A DNA stretch of 64,000 nucleotides. Origin: Kutzneria buriramensis. Lineage in GTDB: Bacteria > Actinomycetota > Actinomycetes > Mycobacteriales > Pseudonocardiaceae. Positions 1-7,666 of this stretch are shown piece by piece (the first letter of the stretch is position 1; each line of letters opens with the position of its first letter). Below the pieces are notes generated by a model. The model saw only the letters and a list, made by a program, of their open reading frames with translations. It ran no database searches and had not been told where the DNA came from. The translations under genes were made by a program, and so were the position numbers. The stretch spans positions 186,001-250,000 of the forward strand of contig NZ_QUNO01000005.1 in assembly GCF_003387475.1 (NCBI RefSeq). The letters run 5' to 3'.

Positions 1-228
1 GGCCTGTGGCGGGTGGACGGCCTGTCGATGGCCGTCAACTACGGGCTGAACAAGGTGAGGTTCCCGCAGCCGGTGCGGGTCGGCAGGCGGATCCGGGGCC
101 ACGGCCAGCTGCTGGACGTCGCCGACGCGAAGATGGGCCTGCTGGCGACGGTGCTCGTCACCGTCGAGATCGAGGGCGAGGACCGGCCGGGATGCGTGGC
201 CGAGTCACTGGCGTTGCTGGTGCCCTGA
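1..228 (+). CDS. MaoC-like dehydratase, C-terminal fragment
   Basis: The frame is open from the first base and stops at TGA 226-228, so the 5' part lies outside the window. The 75 visible residues resemble the end of a hot-dog fold MaoC/enoyl-CoA hydratase domain: a NYGLNKVRF stretch followed by beta strands with GHGQLLDV and VTVEIEGEDRPG. Such proteins hydrate 2-enoyl-CoA thioesters. The catalytic Asp/His motif would be upstream and cannot be checked. An enoyl-CoA hydratase gene follows at 758, which fits an acyl-CoA context. Confidence 0.7.
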   Translation, partial: GLWRVDGLSMAVNYGLNKVRFPQPVRVGRRIRGHGQLLDVADAKMGLLATVLVTVEIEGEDRPGCVAESLALLVP

Positions 229-285
229 CCAGGTAGGTCACGGATCGGCAACTCCCGCGGCGGGTTCCCCGTCCGAATGGGACAG

Positions 286-320
286 TGCTCCGGCGACGGG
301 AGAGGCCCGTCGCCGGAGCA
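286..320 (+). terminator. 15-bp perfect hairpin before the 330 gene
   Basis: Bases 286-300 pair perfectly with 306-320 around the 5-nt loop AGAGG. The stem ends directly before the ribosome-binding stretch GGGGGA (321-326) of the gene starting at 330. There is no T-run. It may end transcription of the MaoC gene, or act as a leader structure for the next gene; I cannot separate the two. Confidence 0.5.
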
Positions 321-329
321 GGGGGAACA

Positions 330-716
330 GTGAACTACGACCAGACGGCGTCCGGCGGCCTCGGCCCCACCGCCGTCCTCATTTTCGCGCTCATCGGCGT
401 GGCCCTCTGGGTGTTCGAGGTCGCGGCGGTCTGGCGGGTGTTCACCAAGGCCGGCCGCCCCGGCTGGGGTGCGATCATCCCGATCTACAACCTCTATCTG
501 ATGATCAAGGTCGCGGGTCGCCCCGGCTGGTGGGTGATCCTCTACATCGTGCCGCTGGTGAACATCGTCATCCACCTGATCGTCTCGCTGGACGTCGCCC
601 GCAATTTCGGCAAGGGCAGCGGGTTCGGCGTCATCGGCCTGTGGCTGTTCAGCGCCATCGGCTTCCCGATCCTCGGCTTCGGCAGCGCGCGGTACCAGGG
701 TCCTCGCCCGGCGTGA
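330..716 (+). CDS. DUF5684-type small membrane protein
   Basis: This is a 128-residue protein when started at GTG 330, which has a GGGGGA Shine-Dalgarno about 4 nt upstream; a longer in-frame start at 285 would run through the hairpin. It has about four hydrophobic segments. The repeated GRPGW motif and the IPIYNLYLMIKVAGRPGWW block are typical of DUF5684, an uncharacterised family whose members are often annotated as signal-peptidase-I-like. No catalytic residues were recognised. Function unknown; location is the membrane. Confidence 0.75.
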   Translation: MNYDQTASGGLGPTAVLIFALIGVALWVFEVAAVWRVFTKAGRPGWGAIIPIYNLYLMIKVAGRPGWWVILYIVPLVNIVIHLIVSLDVARNFGKGSGFGVIGLWLFSAIGFPILGFGSARYQGPRPA

Positions 717-729
717 GAATCCTCGGTCG

Positions 730-758
730 TCGCCCGATTCCTTTGTAGGATCGGGCGA
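730..758 (+). promoter_or_regulatory. Leaderless promoter and palindrome before enoyl-CoA hydratase
   Basis: TCGCCCGAT (730-738) and ATCGGGCGA (750-758) form a 9-bp inverted repeat that ends at the A of the ATG start. It brackets an extended -10-like TTGTAGGAT (743-751). With that -10 the transcript would begin at or next to the start codon, so the mRNA is probably leaderless and the palindrome is more likely an operator than an RNA hairpin. Confidence 0.4.
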
Positions 759-1555
759 TGACCGATGTCGTGCTCGCGGAGAACACCGACGGGGTGCTGC
801 TGCTCACCCTGAACCGGCCGGAGAAGCTGAACGCGTGGACGCCGGCGATGGAGGAGCAGTTCTTCGGCGCGCTGGCCGCCGCGGACGCCGATCCCTCGGT
901 GCGGGTGATCGTGGTGACGGGAGCCGGCCGCGGCTTCTGCGCCGGCGCCGACCTGACCGCGCTGGGCGCCGTGGACCCGTCCTCCATCACCGAGGCCGAC
1001 ATCCATCCCAGCGGCAAGCCGATCAGCTACGCGCTGTCCCTGCGCAAGCCGGTGGTCGCCGCCATCAACGGCCCCACTGCCGGCATCGGCCTGGTGATCG
1101 CCCTCTACTGCGATGTGCGTTTCGCCGCTGCCGACGCCAAGTTCACCACTGCGTTCTCGCGTCGCGGCCTGATCGCTGAGCACGGCATCGCCTGGCAGCT
1201 GCCGAGGCTCGTCGGCACCAGCCGGGCCATGGACCTGTTGCTGTCCAGCCGAATCCTCCTCGGCGAGGAAGCCGCGCGCATCGGCCTCGTCGACCACGTG
1301 CTGCCCGTGGACGAGGTTCTGCCGGCCGCCTTGGCGTACTCGCGGGACCTGGCCATCAACTGTTCCCCGCAGTCCATGGCCATCATCAAGCGCCAGGTGT
1401 ACCAGGCCCTCGAGTCCGATTTGGACACTTCCCGCCGCGAGGCCGTGGATCTGATGCTGGCTTCCTTCACCCAGGACGACTTCCGCGAGGGCGTGTTGAG
1501 TCACTTGGAGCGGCGCGAGCCCCGATTCGCGCCGCTTGACCCTGACACCGTGTGA
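758..1555 (+). CDS. Enoyl-CoA hydratase/isomerase (crotonase family)
   Basis: The 265-residue protein has normal crotonase length. The two oxyanion-hole blocks are visible: CAGADL at residues 61-66 and NGPTAGIG at 104-111. Glu141 (in AEHG) is a candidate catalytic acid. The reaction would be hydration of a trans-2-enoyl-CoA, as in fatty-acid or aromatic side-chain degradation; the exact substrate cannot be read. ATG 758 follows a leaderless-type promoter. The gene is followed closely by a MerR regulator at 1577. Confidence 0.85.
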   Translation: MTDVVLAENTDGVLLLTLNRPEKLNAWTPAMEEQFFGALAAADADPSVRVIVVTGAGRGFCAGADLTALGAVDPSSITEADIHPSGKPISYALSLRKPVVAAINGPTAGIGLVIALYCDVRFAAADAKFTTAFSRRGLIAEHGIAWQLPRLVGTSRAMDLLLSSRILLGEEAARIGLVDHVLPVDEVLPAALAYSRDLAINCSPQSMAIIKRQVYQALESDLDTSRREAVDLMLASFTQDDFREGVLSHLERREPRFAPLDPDTV

Positions 1556-1576
1556 GGCCGTAGACCGGACGACGTC

Positions 1577-2392
1577 ATGTTCAGCATCGGAGACTTCGCC
1601 CGGCTGGGGCTCGTGTCGGTTCGCATGTTGCGGCACTACGACGGCATCGGGCTGCTGCCGCCCGCCCATGTCGACGGCGCCACCGGCTACCGGTGGTACG
1701 CCGCCGACCAGCTGCCCCGGCTCAACCGGATCGTCGCGCTGCGCAAGCTCGGCTTCACCCTCAACCAGGTGGCCGAGATGCTCGACGACACCGTCAGCGC
1801 CGAGCAGTTGCGCGGCATGCTGCGGCTGCGCCGCGCCGAGCTGGCTGCCCAGGTGGCCGCCGACAGCGCCCGGCTCGCCCAGGTCGAGGCCCGTCTCCGC
1901 AGCATCGAGAGGGAGGGCGCGATGCCGTCCATCGACGTCGTGGTCAAGGCCGTTCCCGCGGTCCGGATCGCCGAGCTGGCCGCCGTGGCCGCCAGCTACG
2001 AGCCGGAGGACATCGGGCCGGTGATCCAGCCCCTGTACGCCCGCGTGGAGGCCGAACTGGCCGAGTCGGGGCTGACCGTCTGCGGGCCGGGGGTCGCGTA
2101 CTACGAGGACGTTCCGGAGGGGGTGATGGTGCACGCCGCGGTGCAGGTGTCCGGCGAGTTGGCGGCTTCGTCCTCGCTGGCGCTGGTCGACCTGCCGGCC
2201 GTCGCCGAGGCGGCCACCGCCGTGCACCACGGGCCGATGTCGGAGTGCGGGGCGGTGTACGAGGCCATCGCCCACTGGCTGTCGGAGAACGGCCACCAGA
2301 GCGGGGCGTACGCGCGGGAGGTGTACCTGCACTGTCCGCCCGGCGTCGACCAGCAAGGGTGGGTGACCGAGCTCCAGATCCCCCTGCGGTAA
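1577..2392 (+). CDS. MerR-family regulator with GyrI-like ligand domain
   Basis: The 271-residue protein starts with a MerR winged helix (FSIGDFARLGLVSVRMLRHYD, then GYRWY, about residues 1-70). A helical linker at about 75-115 likely forms the dimer coiled coil. The C-terminal ~150 residues resemble a GyrI/SOUL-like effector domain as in BmrR- and TipA-type regulators that sense small, often drug-like, molecules. It lies 21 bp after the enoyl-CoA hydratase gene and could be co-transcribed with it. A strong hairpin directly follows the stop. Confidence 0.85.
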   Translation: MFSIGDFARLGLVSVRMLRHYDGIGLLPPAHVDGATGYRWYAADQLPRLNRIVALRKLGFTLNQVAEMLDDTVSAEQLRGMLRLRRAELAAQVAADSARLAQVEARLRSIEREGAMPSIDVVVKAVPAVRIAELAAVAASYEPEDIGPVIQPLYARVEAELAESGLTVCGPGVAYYEDVPEGVMVHAAVQVSGELAASSSLALVDLPAVAEAATAVHHGPMSECGAVYEAIAHWLSENGHQSGAYAREVYLHCPPGVDQQGWVTELQIPLR

Positions 2393-2395
2393 GGG

Positions 2396-2438
2396 GTGGC
2401 TGGTCGTGGCCCGCCGCCACGTGACCACGACCAGCCAC
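2396..2438 (+). terminator. Terminator hairpin after MerR gene
   Basis: A 14-bp perfect stem (2396-2409 with 2425-2438, built on GGTCGTGG/CCACGACC) and a 15-nt loop begin 4 bases after the MerR stop codon. There is no T-run, as is common for actinomycete terminators. Confidence 0.65.
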
Positions 2439-2552
2439 TGCCACAGAGTGTGTCCGTCCTGCCACCCGGCGGCAATGCTCCAGTTGGAAGCGCTCTCACC
2501 GGGCGGTTTAGGCCGAACGGCCGACGACATCTTTCACGAGATCCACTAATGC

Positions 2553-2588
2553 CGGCGGAGGCGCGGTACCGGTACCGCGCCTCCGCCG
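2553..2588. repeat. 36-bp perfect palindrome
   Basis: Bases 2553-2570 are exactly complementary to 2571-2588 with no spacer; the centre is GGTACCGGTACC. It lies in the 367-bp gap between the convergent MerR and EspG genes. As RNA it would be a hairpin on either strand, so a bidirectional terminator is the plain reading. A cruciform or protein site is also possible. Confidence 0.7.
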
Positions 2589-2617
2589 CTCGTGGGGTCA
2601 GCTGTCCGCGAGGCCCC

Positions 2618-2722
2618 GCCGACGCTTCGCACGGTTGCCGGATTTCGATCGGCCGCCACCCGACGTACCCACCAGGGCAGCCGACGTGGCCGGTCGAAAT
2701 CCAGCAAGGGCGAGGCGTCGGC
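2618..2722. repeat. Long imperfect inverted repeat in intergenic gap
   Basis: The left arm 2618-2654 (GCCGACGC..TCGC..TTGC.GGATTTCGA.CGGCC) matches the reverse complement of 2688-2722 at about nine positions in ten, with a 2-nt gap. About 33 nt separate the arms. The transcript would fold into one long rod. No ORF explains it. It could be a MITE remnant or a structured 3' element. Together with the neighbouring hairpins it fills most of the gap 2393-2759, where I see no gene. Confidence 0.55.
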
Positions 2723-2738
2723 CTGAAGGGGCCGAGCC

Positions 2739-2755
2739 CCGCGCGAGACGCGCGG
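2739..2755 (-). terminator. Hairpin just 3' of espG-like gene
   Basis: CCGCGCG (2739-2745) and CGCGCGG (2749-2755) pair around a 3-nt loop, 4 bases beyond the stop codon of the minus-strand EspG gene. A short, strong stem consistent with a terminator. Confidence 0.45.
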
Positions 2756-2759
2756 CAAA

Positions 2760-3533
2760 TCACCGCGCGGTCCGGATCATCTCTCCGAGCCGGTACACCA
2801 TCCGGGACGCGTCCCCCGGCGACACCGTCGCCCAGTCCTGTCCGTCCCGCCCCGGCGCCACCACGCTGAAGTACCGGCCGCCGGCGTTGTCGAACCAGCT
2901 CATCCCCGGCAGCCGCCGCACCCGCCCGCGCTCGTCGTACAGTCCGACGCCGATCTGCCCGAGCCGCAGCACCTCCGGCTCCAGCATGGTCGCCAGCGCC
3001 TTCTGCTGCTCCTTCGACGCCGACTCCGCGGTCCGCCGCGTGACCGCCACCGGCTGCGAGTGCCGGCCCGAGCCGCCGACCATGCTCGCCGGCAGCGAGA
3101 CCTCCTGCCCGGGCCCGGCCTTGGTCGGCGGCAGCAGGTTGACGATGCTGGCCGCCAACGCCGTGTCCCGGGTCCACTCCAGCCGGACCATCTGTCCTTC
3201 CTGGACCATCAGCACGGCGTCCCGCCCGCGCGCGGCGGCCGCGGCGCGCAGCATCGCCGACGACTCATGGACGTCCACGGTGGAGATGGTGTCGAGCTGG
3301 ATGTGCGGCCGGGCCACGAGGGCCATCGCGGCGGCGACGGGCTGCACCACCCGACCCCGCTCGGTCACGCCGCGTGCCTCGAGGTCGGCGTGCACGGCGG
3401 CGCGGATACGCGACCGTTCCTCATAGGTCTCCCCGTGGCTGGGGACCTGGAACGGATACGGCGGCGAGCCGAGCCGCAGTTCCTCCCACAGGAAGTCGAA
3501 CGCGGCCAGCGACACAGTGACGATCGGTGACAT
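2760..3533 (-). CDS. EspG-family ESX secretion-associated protein
   Basis: The 257-residue protein starts at ATG 3533. Its N-terminal SLAAFDFLWEELRLGSPPYPFQVPSHG, the central VARPHIQLDTIST region and the C-terminal WFDNAGGRYFSVV block fit the EspG family. In mycobacteria EspG is a cytosolic chaperone that binds PE-PPE substrates of type VII (ESX) secretion. No PPE, WXG100 or Ecc gene lies within this window, so it is an orphan copy. Many non-mycobacterial actinomycetes carry such isolated paralogs of unknown role. Confidence 0.8.
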   Translation of the reverse strand: MSPIVTVSLAAFDFLWEELRLGSPPYPFQVPSHGETYEERSRIRAAVHADLEARGVTERGRVVQPVAAAMALVARPHIQLDTISTVDVHESSAMLRAAAAARGRDAVLMVQEGQMVRLEWTRDTALAASIVNLLPPTKAGPGQEVSLPASMVGGSGRHSQPVAVTRRTAESASKEQQKALATMLEPEVLRLGQIGVGLYDERGRVRRLPGMSWFDNAGGRYFSVVAPGRDGQDWATVSPGDASRMVYRLGEMIRTAR

Positions 3534-3589
3534 CGCCCCTGAAGCTACCGCACCGCGCGCGCCCGTACGGGTGGAACGACGGAGTCACA

Positions 3590-3649
3590 TTGACGGCGCC
3601 GAACCCCGGCAGTATGTTCGTATGCAGAACGGACGTTCGCAATACGCAC
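3590..3649 (+). promoter_or_regulatory. pca operon promoter with PcaR-like boxes
   Basis: TTGACG (3590-3595) and TATGTT (3613-3618) are spaced by 17 bp, a good housekeeping-type promoter. Overlapping and following the -10 are GTTCGTATGCAGAAC (3616-3630) and GTTCGCAATACGCAC (3635-3649), with starts 19 bp apart. The second has the GTTCG-N5-CGCAC shape of the IclR-type PcaR site known from Pseudomonas pca promoters. PcaR itself is encoded at the end of this operon, so autogenous, inducer-responsive control is likely. Confidence 0.65.
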
Positions 3650-3665
3650 AGCCGGAGGCGCGGAG

Positions 3666-4463
3666 ATGGCGACGATCGGGACCCTCGCCGAGGGGGTGGC
3701 CGCAGTGGTGCACGACGGCGACACGGTGGCCTTCGAGGGATTCACCCACCTCATCCCGTTCGCGGCCGGGCACGAGGTGATCCGGCAGCGCCGCCGCGAC
3801 CTGACCCTGGTCCGCATGACCCCGGACGTGCTCTACGACCAGCTGATCGGCGCGGGCTGCGCGCGCAAGCTGGTGTTCTCCTGGGGCGGCAACCCCGGCG
3901 TGGGCTCGCTGCACCGGTTCCGGGACGCCGTCCAGCACGACTGGCCTGCGCCGCTCGAGCTCGAGGAGCACAGCCACGCCGGCATGGCCAACCGGTACGT
4001 CGCCGCCGCTTCCGGACTGCCGTTCGCGGTGCTGCGCGGCTACACCGGCACCGACCTGCCGGCCCAGACCGACAACATCAAGCCGATCACCTGCCCCTTC
4101 ACCGGCGAGGTGCTGACGGCGGTGCCGGCGCTCCGGCTCGACTCGGCCGTCATCCACGCGCAGCGCGCCGACCACGAGGGGAACGTGCAGCTGTGGGGCA
4201 TCACGGGCGTGCAGAAGGAGGCCGTGCTGGCGGCGAAGCGGTCGCTGGTCACAGTCGAGGAGATCGTGGACGAGCTGACGCCGTTGCCGGGCGCGGTGGT
4301 GCTGCCGTCGTGGGCAGTCGGCCACGTCGCCGCGGTGCCGGGCGGCGCGCATCCGTCCTATGCGGCGGGGTATTCCGTGCGGGACAACGACTATTACCGT
4401 GACTGGGACGAGATCAGCCGGGACCGGGACGAGTTCACGCGCTGGCTGGAGGATCTGAAGTGA
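3666..4463 (+). CDS. pcaI: 3-oxoadipate CoA-transferase subunit A
   Basis: The 265-residue protein matches the alpha subunit of class I CoA-transferases (N-terminal VHDGDTVAFEGFTHLIPFAAGHE, then LVFSWGGNPGVGS). With PcaJ it moves CoA from succinyl-CoA to 3-oxoadipate, the penultimate step of the protocatechuate branch of the beta-ketoadipate pathway. ATG 3666 follows GGAG. It opens a tightly packed operon, and its TGA overlaps the GTG of pcaJ. Position next to pcaJ-F-H-G makes the specific name secure. Confidence 0.9.
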   Translation: MATIGTLAEGVAAVVHDGDTVAFEGFTHLIPFAAGHEVIRQRRRDLTLVRMTPDVLYDQLIGAGCARKLVFSWGGNPGVGSLHRFRDAVQHDWPAPLELEEHSHAGMANRYVAAASGLPFAVLRGYTGTDLPAQTDNIKPITCPFTGEVLTAVPALRLDSAVIHAQRADHEGNVQLWGITGVQKEAVLAAKRSLVTVEEIVDELTPLPGAVVLPSWAVGHVAAVPGGAHPSYAAGYSVRDNDYYRDWDEISRDRDEFTRWLEDLK

Positions 4464-5209
4464 GCCACACGGCCGACGAGATGATGACGGTGGCCGCGGC
4501 GCGGACGCTGGCCGACGGCCAGGTGTGCTTCGTGGGCATCGGCCTGCCGAGCACCGCCGCCAACCTGGCCCGCCGCACCCACGCCCCGGGCCTGGTGCTG
4601 GTGTACGAGTCGGGCACGCTGGGGGCGAAGCCGGACCGGCTGCCGCTGTCCATCGGCGACGGCATCCTCGCCGAGACCGCGGACGCCGTGGTGAGCGTGC
4701 CCGAGGTGTTCAACTACTGGCTCCAGCCCGGCCGCATCGACGTCGGTTTCCTGGGTGCGGCCCAGATCGACCGGTACGGCAACATCAACACCACCGTCAT
4801 CGGCGGCGACTACCGCAACCCCAAGGTGCGGCTGCCCGGCGCGGGCGGCGCGCCCGAGATCGCGGCCTCCTGCAAGGAGGTCACCGTGATCGTGCGGCAG
4901 AGTCCGCGCGCCTTCGTGGACCGGGTCGACTTCGTCACCTCCGTCGGCTTCGGCCGCGGTCCCGGCGAGCGCGAGAAGCTGGGTCTGCGCGGCGGCGGCC
5001 CGCGCCGGATCATCACCGATCTCGGTGTGCTGCAACCGGATCCCGACACATGCGAGTTCGTGCTCACCCACCTGCACCCAGGCGTCGAACTGGCCGACGT
5101 GAAGGCCGCCACCGGCTGGGACCTGGCCGTCTCCCCCGACCTGAGCCGGACGCCCAACCCCACCGACGAGGAACTGTCCGTGCTGCGTGCCCTGAAGGCG
5201 GCGTCATGA
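4460..5209 (+). CDS. pcaJ: 3-oxoadipate CoA-transferase subunit B
   Basis: The 249-residue protein starts at GTG 4460 inside the pcaI stop (GTGA overlap). The YESGTLG block contains Glu50, the expected covalent CoA-ester glutamate of the beta subunit, and GRIDVGFLGAAQIDRYGNINTT is the family signature. It pairs with PcaI to form 3-oxoadipyl-CoA. Its stop overlaps the pcaF start, which argues for translational coupling through pcaI-J-F. Confidence 0.92.
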   Translation: MSHTADEMMTVAAARTLADGQVCFVGIGLPSTAANLARRTHAPGLVLVYESGTLGAKPDRLPLSIGDGILAETADAVVSVPEVFNYWLQPGRIDVGFLGAAQIDRYGNINTTVIGGDYRNPKVRLPGAGGAPEIAASCKEVTVIVRQSPRAFVDRVDFVTSVGFGRGPGEREKLGLRGGGPRRIITDLGVLQPDPDTCEFVLTHLHPGVELADVKAATGWDLAVSPDLSRTPNPTDEELSVLRALKAAS

Positions 5210-6387
5210 CCACCGACGTGTTCATCGCGGACGCGGTCCGCACCCCGATCGGCAAGTACGCCGGCGGCCTGGCCAACGTCCGCCCGGACGACCTGGCCGC
5301 CGGCACGCTGAAGTCCTTGCTGCACCGTCATTCCGACCTCGACCCGGCGCGCGTCGACGACGTGGTGCTCGGCGACGCCAACGGCGCCGGCGAGGACAAC
5401 CGGGACGTGGCGCGGATGGCGGCGCTGCTGGCCGGGCTGCCGGTCTCGGTGCCGGGCAGCACGGTCAACCGGCTGTGCGGCTCCGGCATGGAGGCGGTGA
5501 TCGGCGCGTCCCGGGCGGTCGCGGTCGGCGACGCCTCGATCGTCGTCGCCGGCGGCGTGGAGTCGATGACCAGGGCGCCGTGGGTGTTGCCCAAGCCCGA
5601 TCACGCCTTCGACCGCGCGCACGAGACGTTGCACTCCACCACGTTGGGCTGGCGCATGGTCAACCCGGCGATGCCCGCGCAGTGGACGGTCAGCCTGGGC
5701 GAGGCCACCGAGCAGCTCGCCGAGAAGTACGGCATCGGCCGCGAGGAGCAGGACGTCTTCGCCGAGGGCAGCCACCACAAGGCGGCCCGCGCCTGGGCCG
5801 ACGGCGTGTTCGCGGACGAGATCGTGCAGGTGCCGGGCGCCGAACTCGAGCGGGACGAGAACATCCGCCCCGACACCTCCGTCGAGAAGCTGGCCAGGCT
5901 GAAGCCCGCGTTCCGGCCCGACGGCACCATCACCGGCGGCAACGCCTCCCCACTCAACGACGGCGCGGCCGCGCTGATCATCGCCGACCGGGCCGGCATC
6001 GACTCGTTCGGCGGCCGCCCGCTGGCCCGCATCGCCGCCCGCGCCGTGCACGCCGTGGAGCCGCAGTACTTCGGCATCGGGCCCGTGGAGGCCGCGAACC
6101 GGGCGCTGGCCCGGGCCGGCATCGGCTGGTCCGACCTGAGCGTGGTCGAGCTGAACGAGGCGTTCGCCGCGCAGTCGCTGGCCTGCCTGTCGCTGTGGCC
6201 GGAACTGGACCCGAAGATCGTCAACCCGCACGGCGGCGCGATCGCCATCGGACACCCGCTGGGCTGCTCCGGGGCGCGCATCCTGGGCTCGCTGGCCTGG
6301 GAGCTGCACCGCCGCGGCGGCGGCTGGGGGCTGGCCGCCATCTGCATCGGCGTCGGCCAGGGGCTGGCCGTCGTCCTGGAAGCCTGA
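5206..6387 (+). CDS. pcaF: 3-oxoadipyl-CoA thiolase
   Basis: The 393-residue thiolase starts at ATG 5206, overlapping the pcaJ stop (ATGA). Cys91 in NRLCGSGMEA is the acylated nucleophile, His350 in AIGHPLGCSGAR and Cys380 in CIGVGQG complete the active site. It cleaves 3-oxoadipyl-CoA to succinyl-CoA and acetyl-CoA, the last pathway step. Generic acetyl-CoA acetyltransferase is the alternative from sequence alone, but the operon position supports PcaF. Confidence 0.92.
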   Translation: MTTDVFIADAVRTPIGKYAGGLANVRPDDLAAGTLKSLLHRHSDLDPARVDDVVLGDANGAGEDNRDVARMAALLAGLPVSVPGSTVNRLCGSGMEAVIGASRAVAVGDASIVVAGGVESMTRAPWVLPKPDHAFDRAHETLHSTTLGWRMVNPAMPAQWTVSLGEATEQLAEKYGIGREEQDVFAEGSHHKAARAWADGVFADEIVQVPGAELERDENIRPDTSVEKLARLKPAFRPDGTITGGNASPLNDGAAALIIADRAGIDSFGGRPLARIAARAVHAVEPQYFGIGPVEAANRALARAGIGWSDLSVVELNEAFAAQSLACLSLWPELDPKIVNPHGGAIAIGHPLGCSGARILGSLAWELHRRGGGWGLAAICIGVGQGLAVVLEA

Positions 6388-6397
6388 GGAGGAGCCG

Positions 6398-7108
6398 GTG
6401 AAACTTCCGCACTACGCGTCCGACGGCGAATCGCACCCGCCGAACTCGAGCCAGCACTACCGGTCCAGCGTCCTGCGCGCGCCCCACCGCCCGCTCCAGC
6501 TCATCCCGCAGCACCTCACCGAGATCACCGGCCCGCTGCTCGGCGCGGACCGGATCGGCGAGCTCGACCACGACCTGACCCGGCAGCACCCGGGCGAGCC
6601 CTTAGGCGAGCGGATCATCGTCAGCGGCCGGGTGCTGGACACCAACAACCGGCCGGTGCCGAACACGCTCGTCGAGGTGTGGCAGGCCAACTCGGCCGGC
6701 CGGTACGCGCACGACCGGGACCGGCACGACGCCCCGCTGGACCCCAACTTCAGCGGCGTGGGCCGCACCGTCACCGACGCGCAGGGCAACTACCGGTTCG
6801 TCACGATCAAGCCCGGCGCCTACCCGTGGCGCAACCACGACAACGCCTGGCGTCCCGCGCACATCCACTTCTCGCTGTTCGGCCGGGCCTTCACCCAACG
6901 GCTGATCACCCAGATGTACTTCCCGGGCGACCCGCTGTTCCCGTTCGACCCGATCTACAACTCGATCCGCGACGAGCGCGCCCGGCAGCGCCTGATCTCC
7001 CGCTTCGACCTGCCGACCACCCAGCCCGAGTGGGCGCTGTCGTACAAGTTCGACATCGTGCTGCGCGGCAGCGACGCCAGCGTGTTCGAGGACGAGGAGG
7101 ACGAGTGA
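6398..7108 (+). CDS. pcaH: Protocatechuate 3,4-dioxygenase beta subunit
   Basis: The 236-residue protein starts at GTG 6398 with GAGGAGG 6 nt upstream. The non-haem Fe(III) ligands are all present: Tyr103 (NSAGRY), Tyr142 (GAYPW), His155 and His157 (PAHIHF), with the same spacing as the Pseudomonas enzyme. With PcaG it performs intradiol cleavage of protocatechuate to 3-carboxy-cis,cis-muconate. Leu69 is encoded by the rare codon TTA (6602-6604). Its stop overlaps the pcaG start. Confidence 0.95.
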   Translation: MKLPHYASDGESHPPNSSQHYRSSVLRAPHRPLQLIPQHLTEITGPLLGADRIGELDHDLTRQHPGEPLGERIIVSGRVLDTNNRPVPNTLVEVWQANSAGRYAHDRDRHDAPLDPNFSGVGRTVTDAQGNYRFVTIKPGAYPWRNHDNAWRPAHIHFSLFGRAFTQRLITQMYFPGDPLFPFDPIYNSIRDERARQRLISRFDLPTTQPEWALSYKFDIVLRGSDASVFEDEEDE

Positions 7109-7659
7109 CAACCCCTTCCCAGACCGTCGGCCCGTTCTTCGCGCTGCCGGACGGCCTGCCCTGGCCCGACGGCCCCGACGTGGTGCCGGCCGGCACGCCC
7201 GGCGCGGTGGTCGTGCGCGGCACTGTCTACGACGGCGCCGGCGAGCCCGTGCCGGACGCGATCATCGAGACCTGGCAGGCCAGTCCCGCCGGCCGCTTCA
7301 ACCATCCCGACGACCCGCGCGGCGCCCTCGACGAGGGCTTCCGTGGCTTCGGCCGGTCCGCCACCGACGCCGAGGGCCGGTTCCGGATCCGCACCCTCAA
7401 GCCCGGCCCGCTGCCCACCCCGGACGGCGGCGCCGAGGCCCCGCACATCGACGTCACCGTGCTGGCGCGGGGATTGCTTCAGCGACTGGTGACCCGGATC
7501 TACTGGCCCGACGAGGAGCGGGCCAACGCCGCCGATCCCGTGCTGTCGGCGGTGCCGGCCGAGCTGCGGCACACTCTGGTCGCCAAGGCGGTCGGCGACG
7601 AGCTGCACTTCGACATCCGGCTCCAGGGCGACGGGGAAACGGTCTTCTTCGAGGTGTGA
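7105..7659 (+). CDS. pcaG: Protocatechuate 3,4-dioxygenase alpha subunit
   Basis: The 184-residue protein starts at GTG 7105, overlapping the pcaH TGA. TPSQTVGPFFALPDG at the N terminus and IIETWQASPAGRFNHPDD are typical of the alpha subunit, which has the intradiol fold but lacks the iron ligands. It forms the active heteromer with PcaH. In most actinomycete pca operons pcaB follows; here the next gene begins only 7 bp later and is pcaDC. Confidence 0.93.
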   Translation: MTTPSQTVGPFFALPDGLPWPDGPDVVPAGTPGAVVVRGTVYDGAGEPVPDAIIETWQASPAGRFNHPDDPRGALDEGFRGFGRSATDAEGRFRIRTLKPGPLPTPDGGAEAPHIDVTVLARGLLQRLVTRIYWPDEERANAADPVLSAVPAELRHTLVAKAVGDELHFDIRLQGDGETVFFEV

Positions 7660-7666
7660 GGGACGC

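Noticed and set aside
2485-2498. CebR-like box TGGAAGCGCTCTCA
   Set aside because: It resembles the TGGGAGCGCTCCCA operator, but lies between two convergent gene ends with no gene start to control. Probably chance.
542-2530. Long minus-strand open frame of 662 codons
   Set aside because: It lies antisense to the membrane protein, enoyl-CoA hydratase and MerR genes. Its composition (His/Arg/Gly/Val-rich, no known domain) is the usual high-GC shadow.
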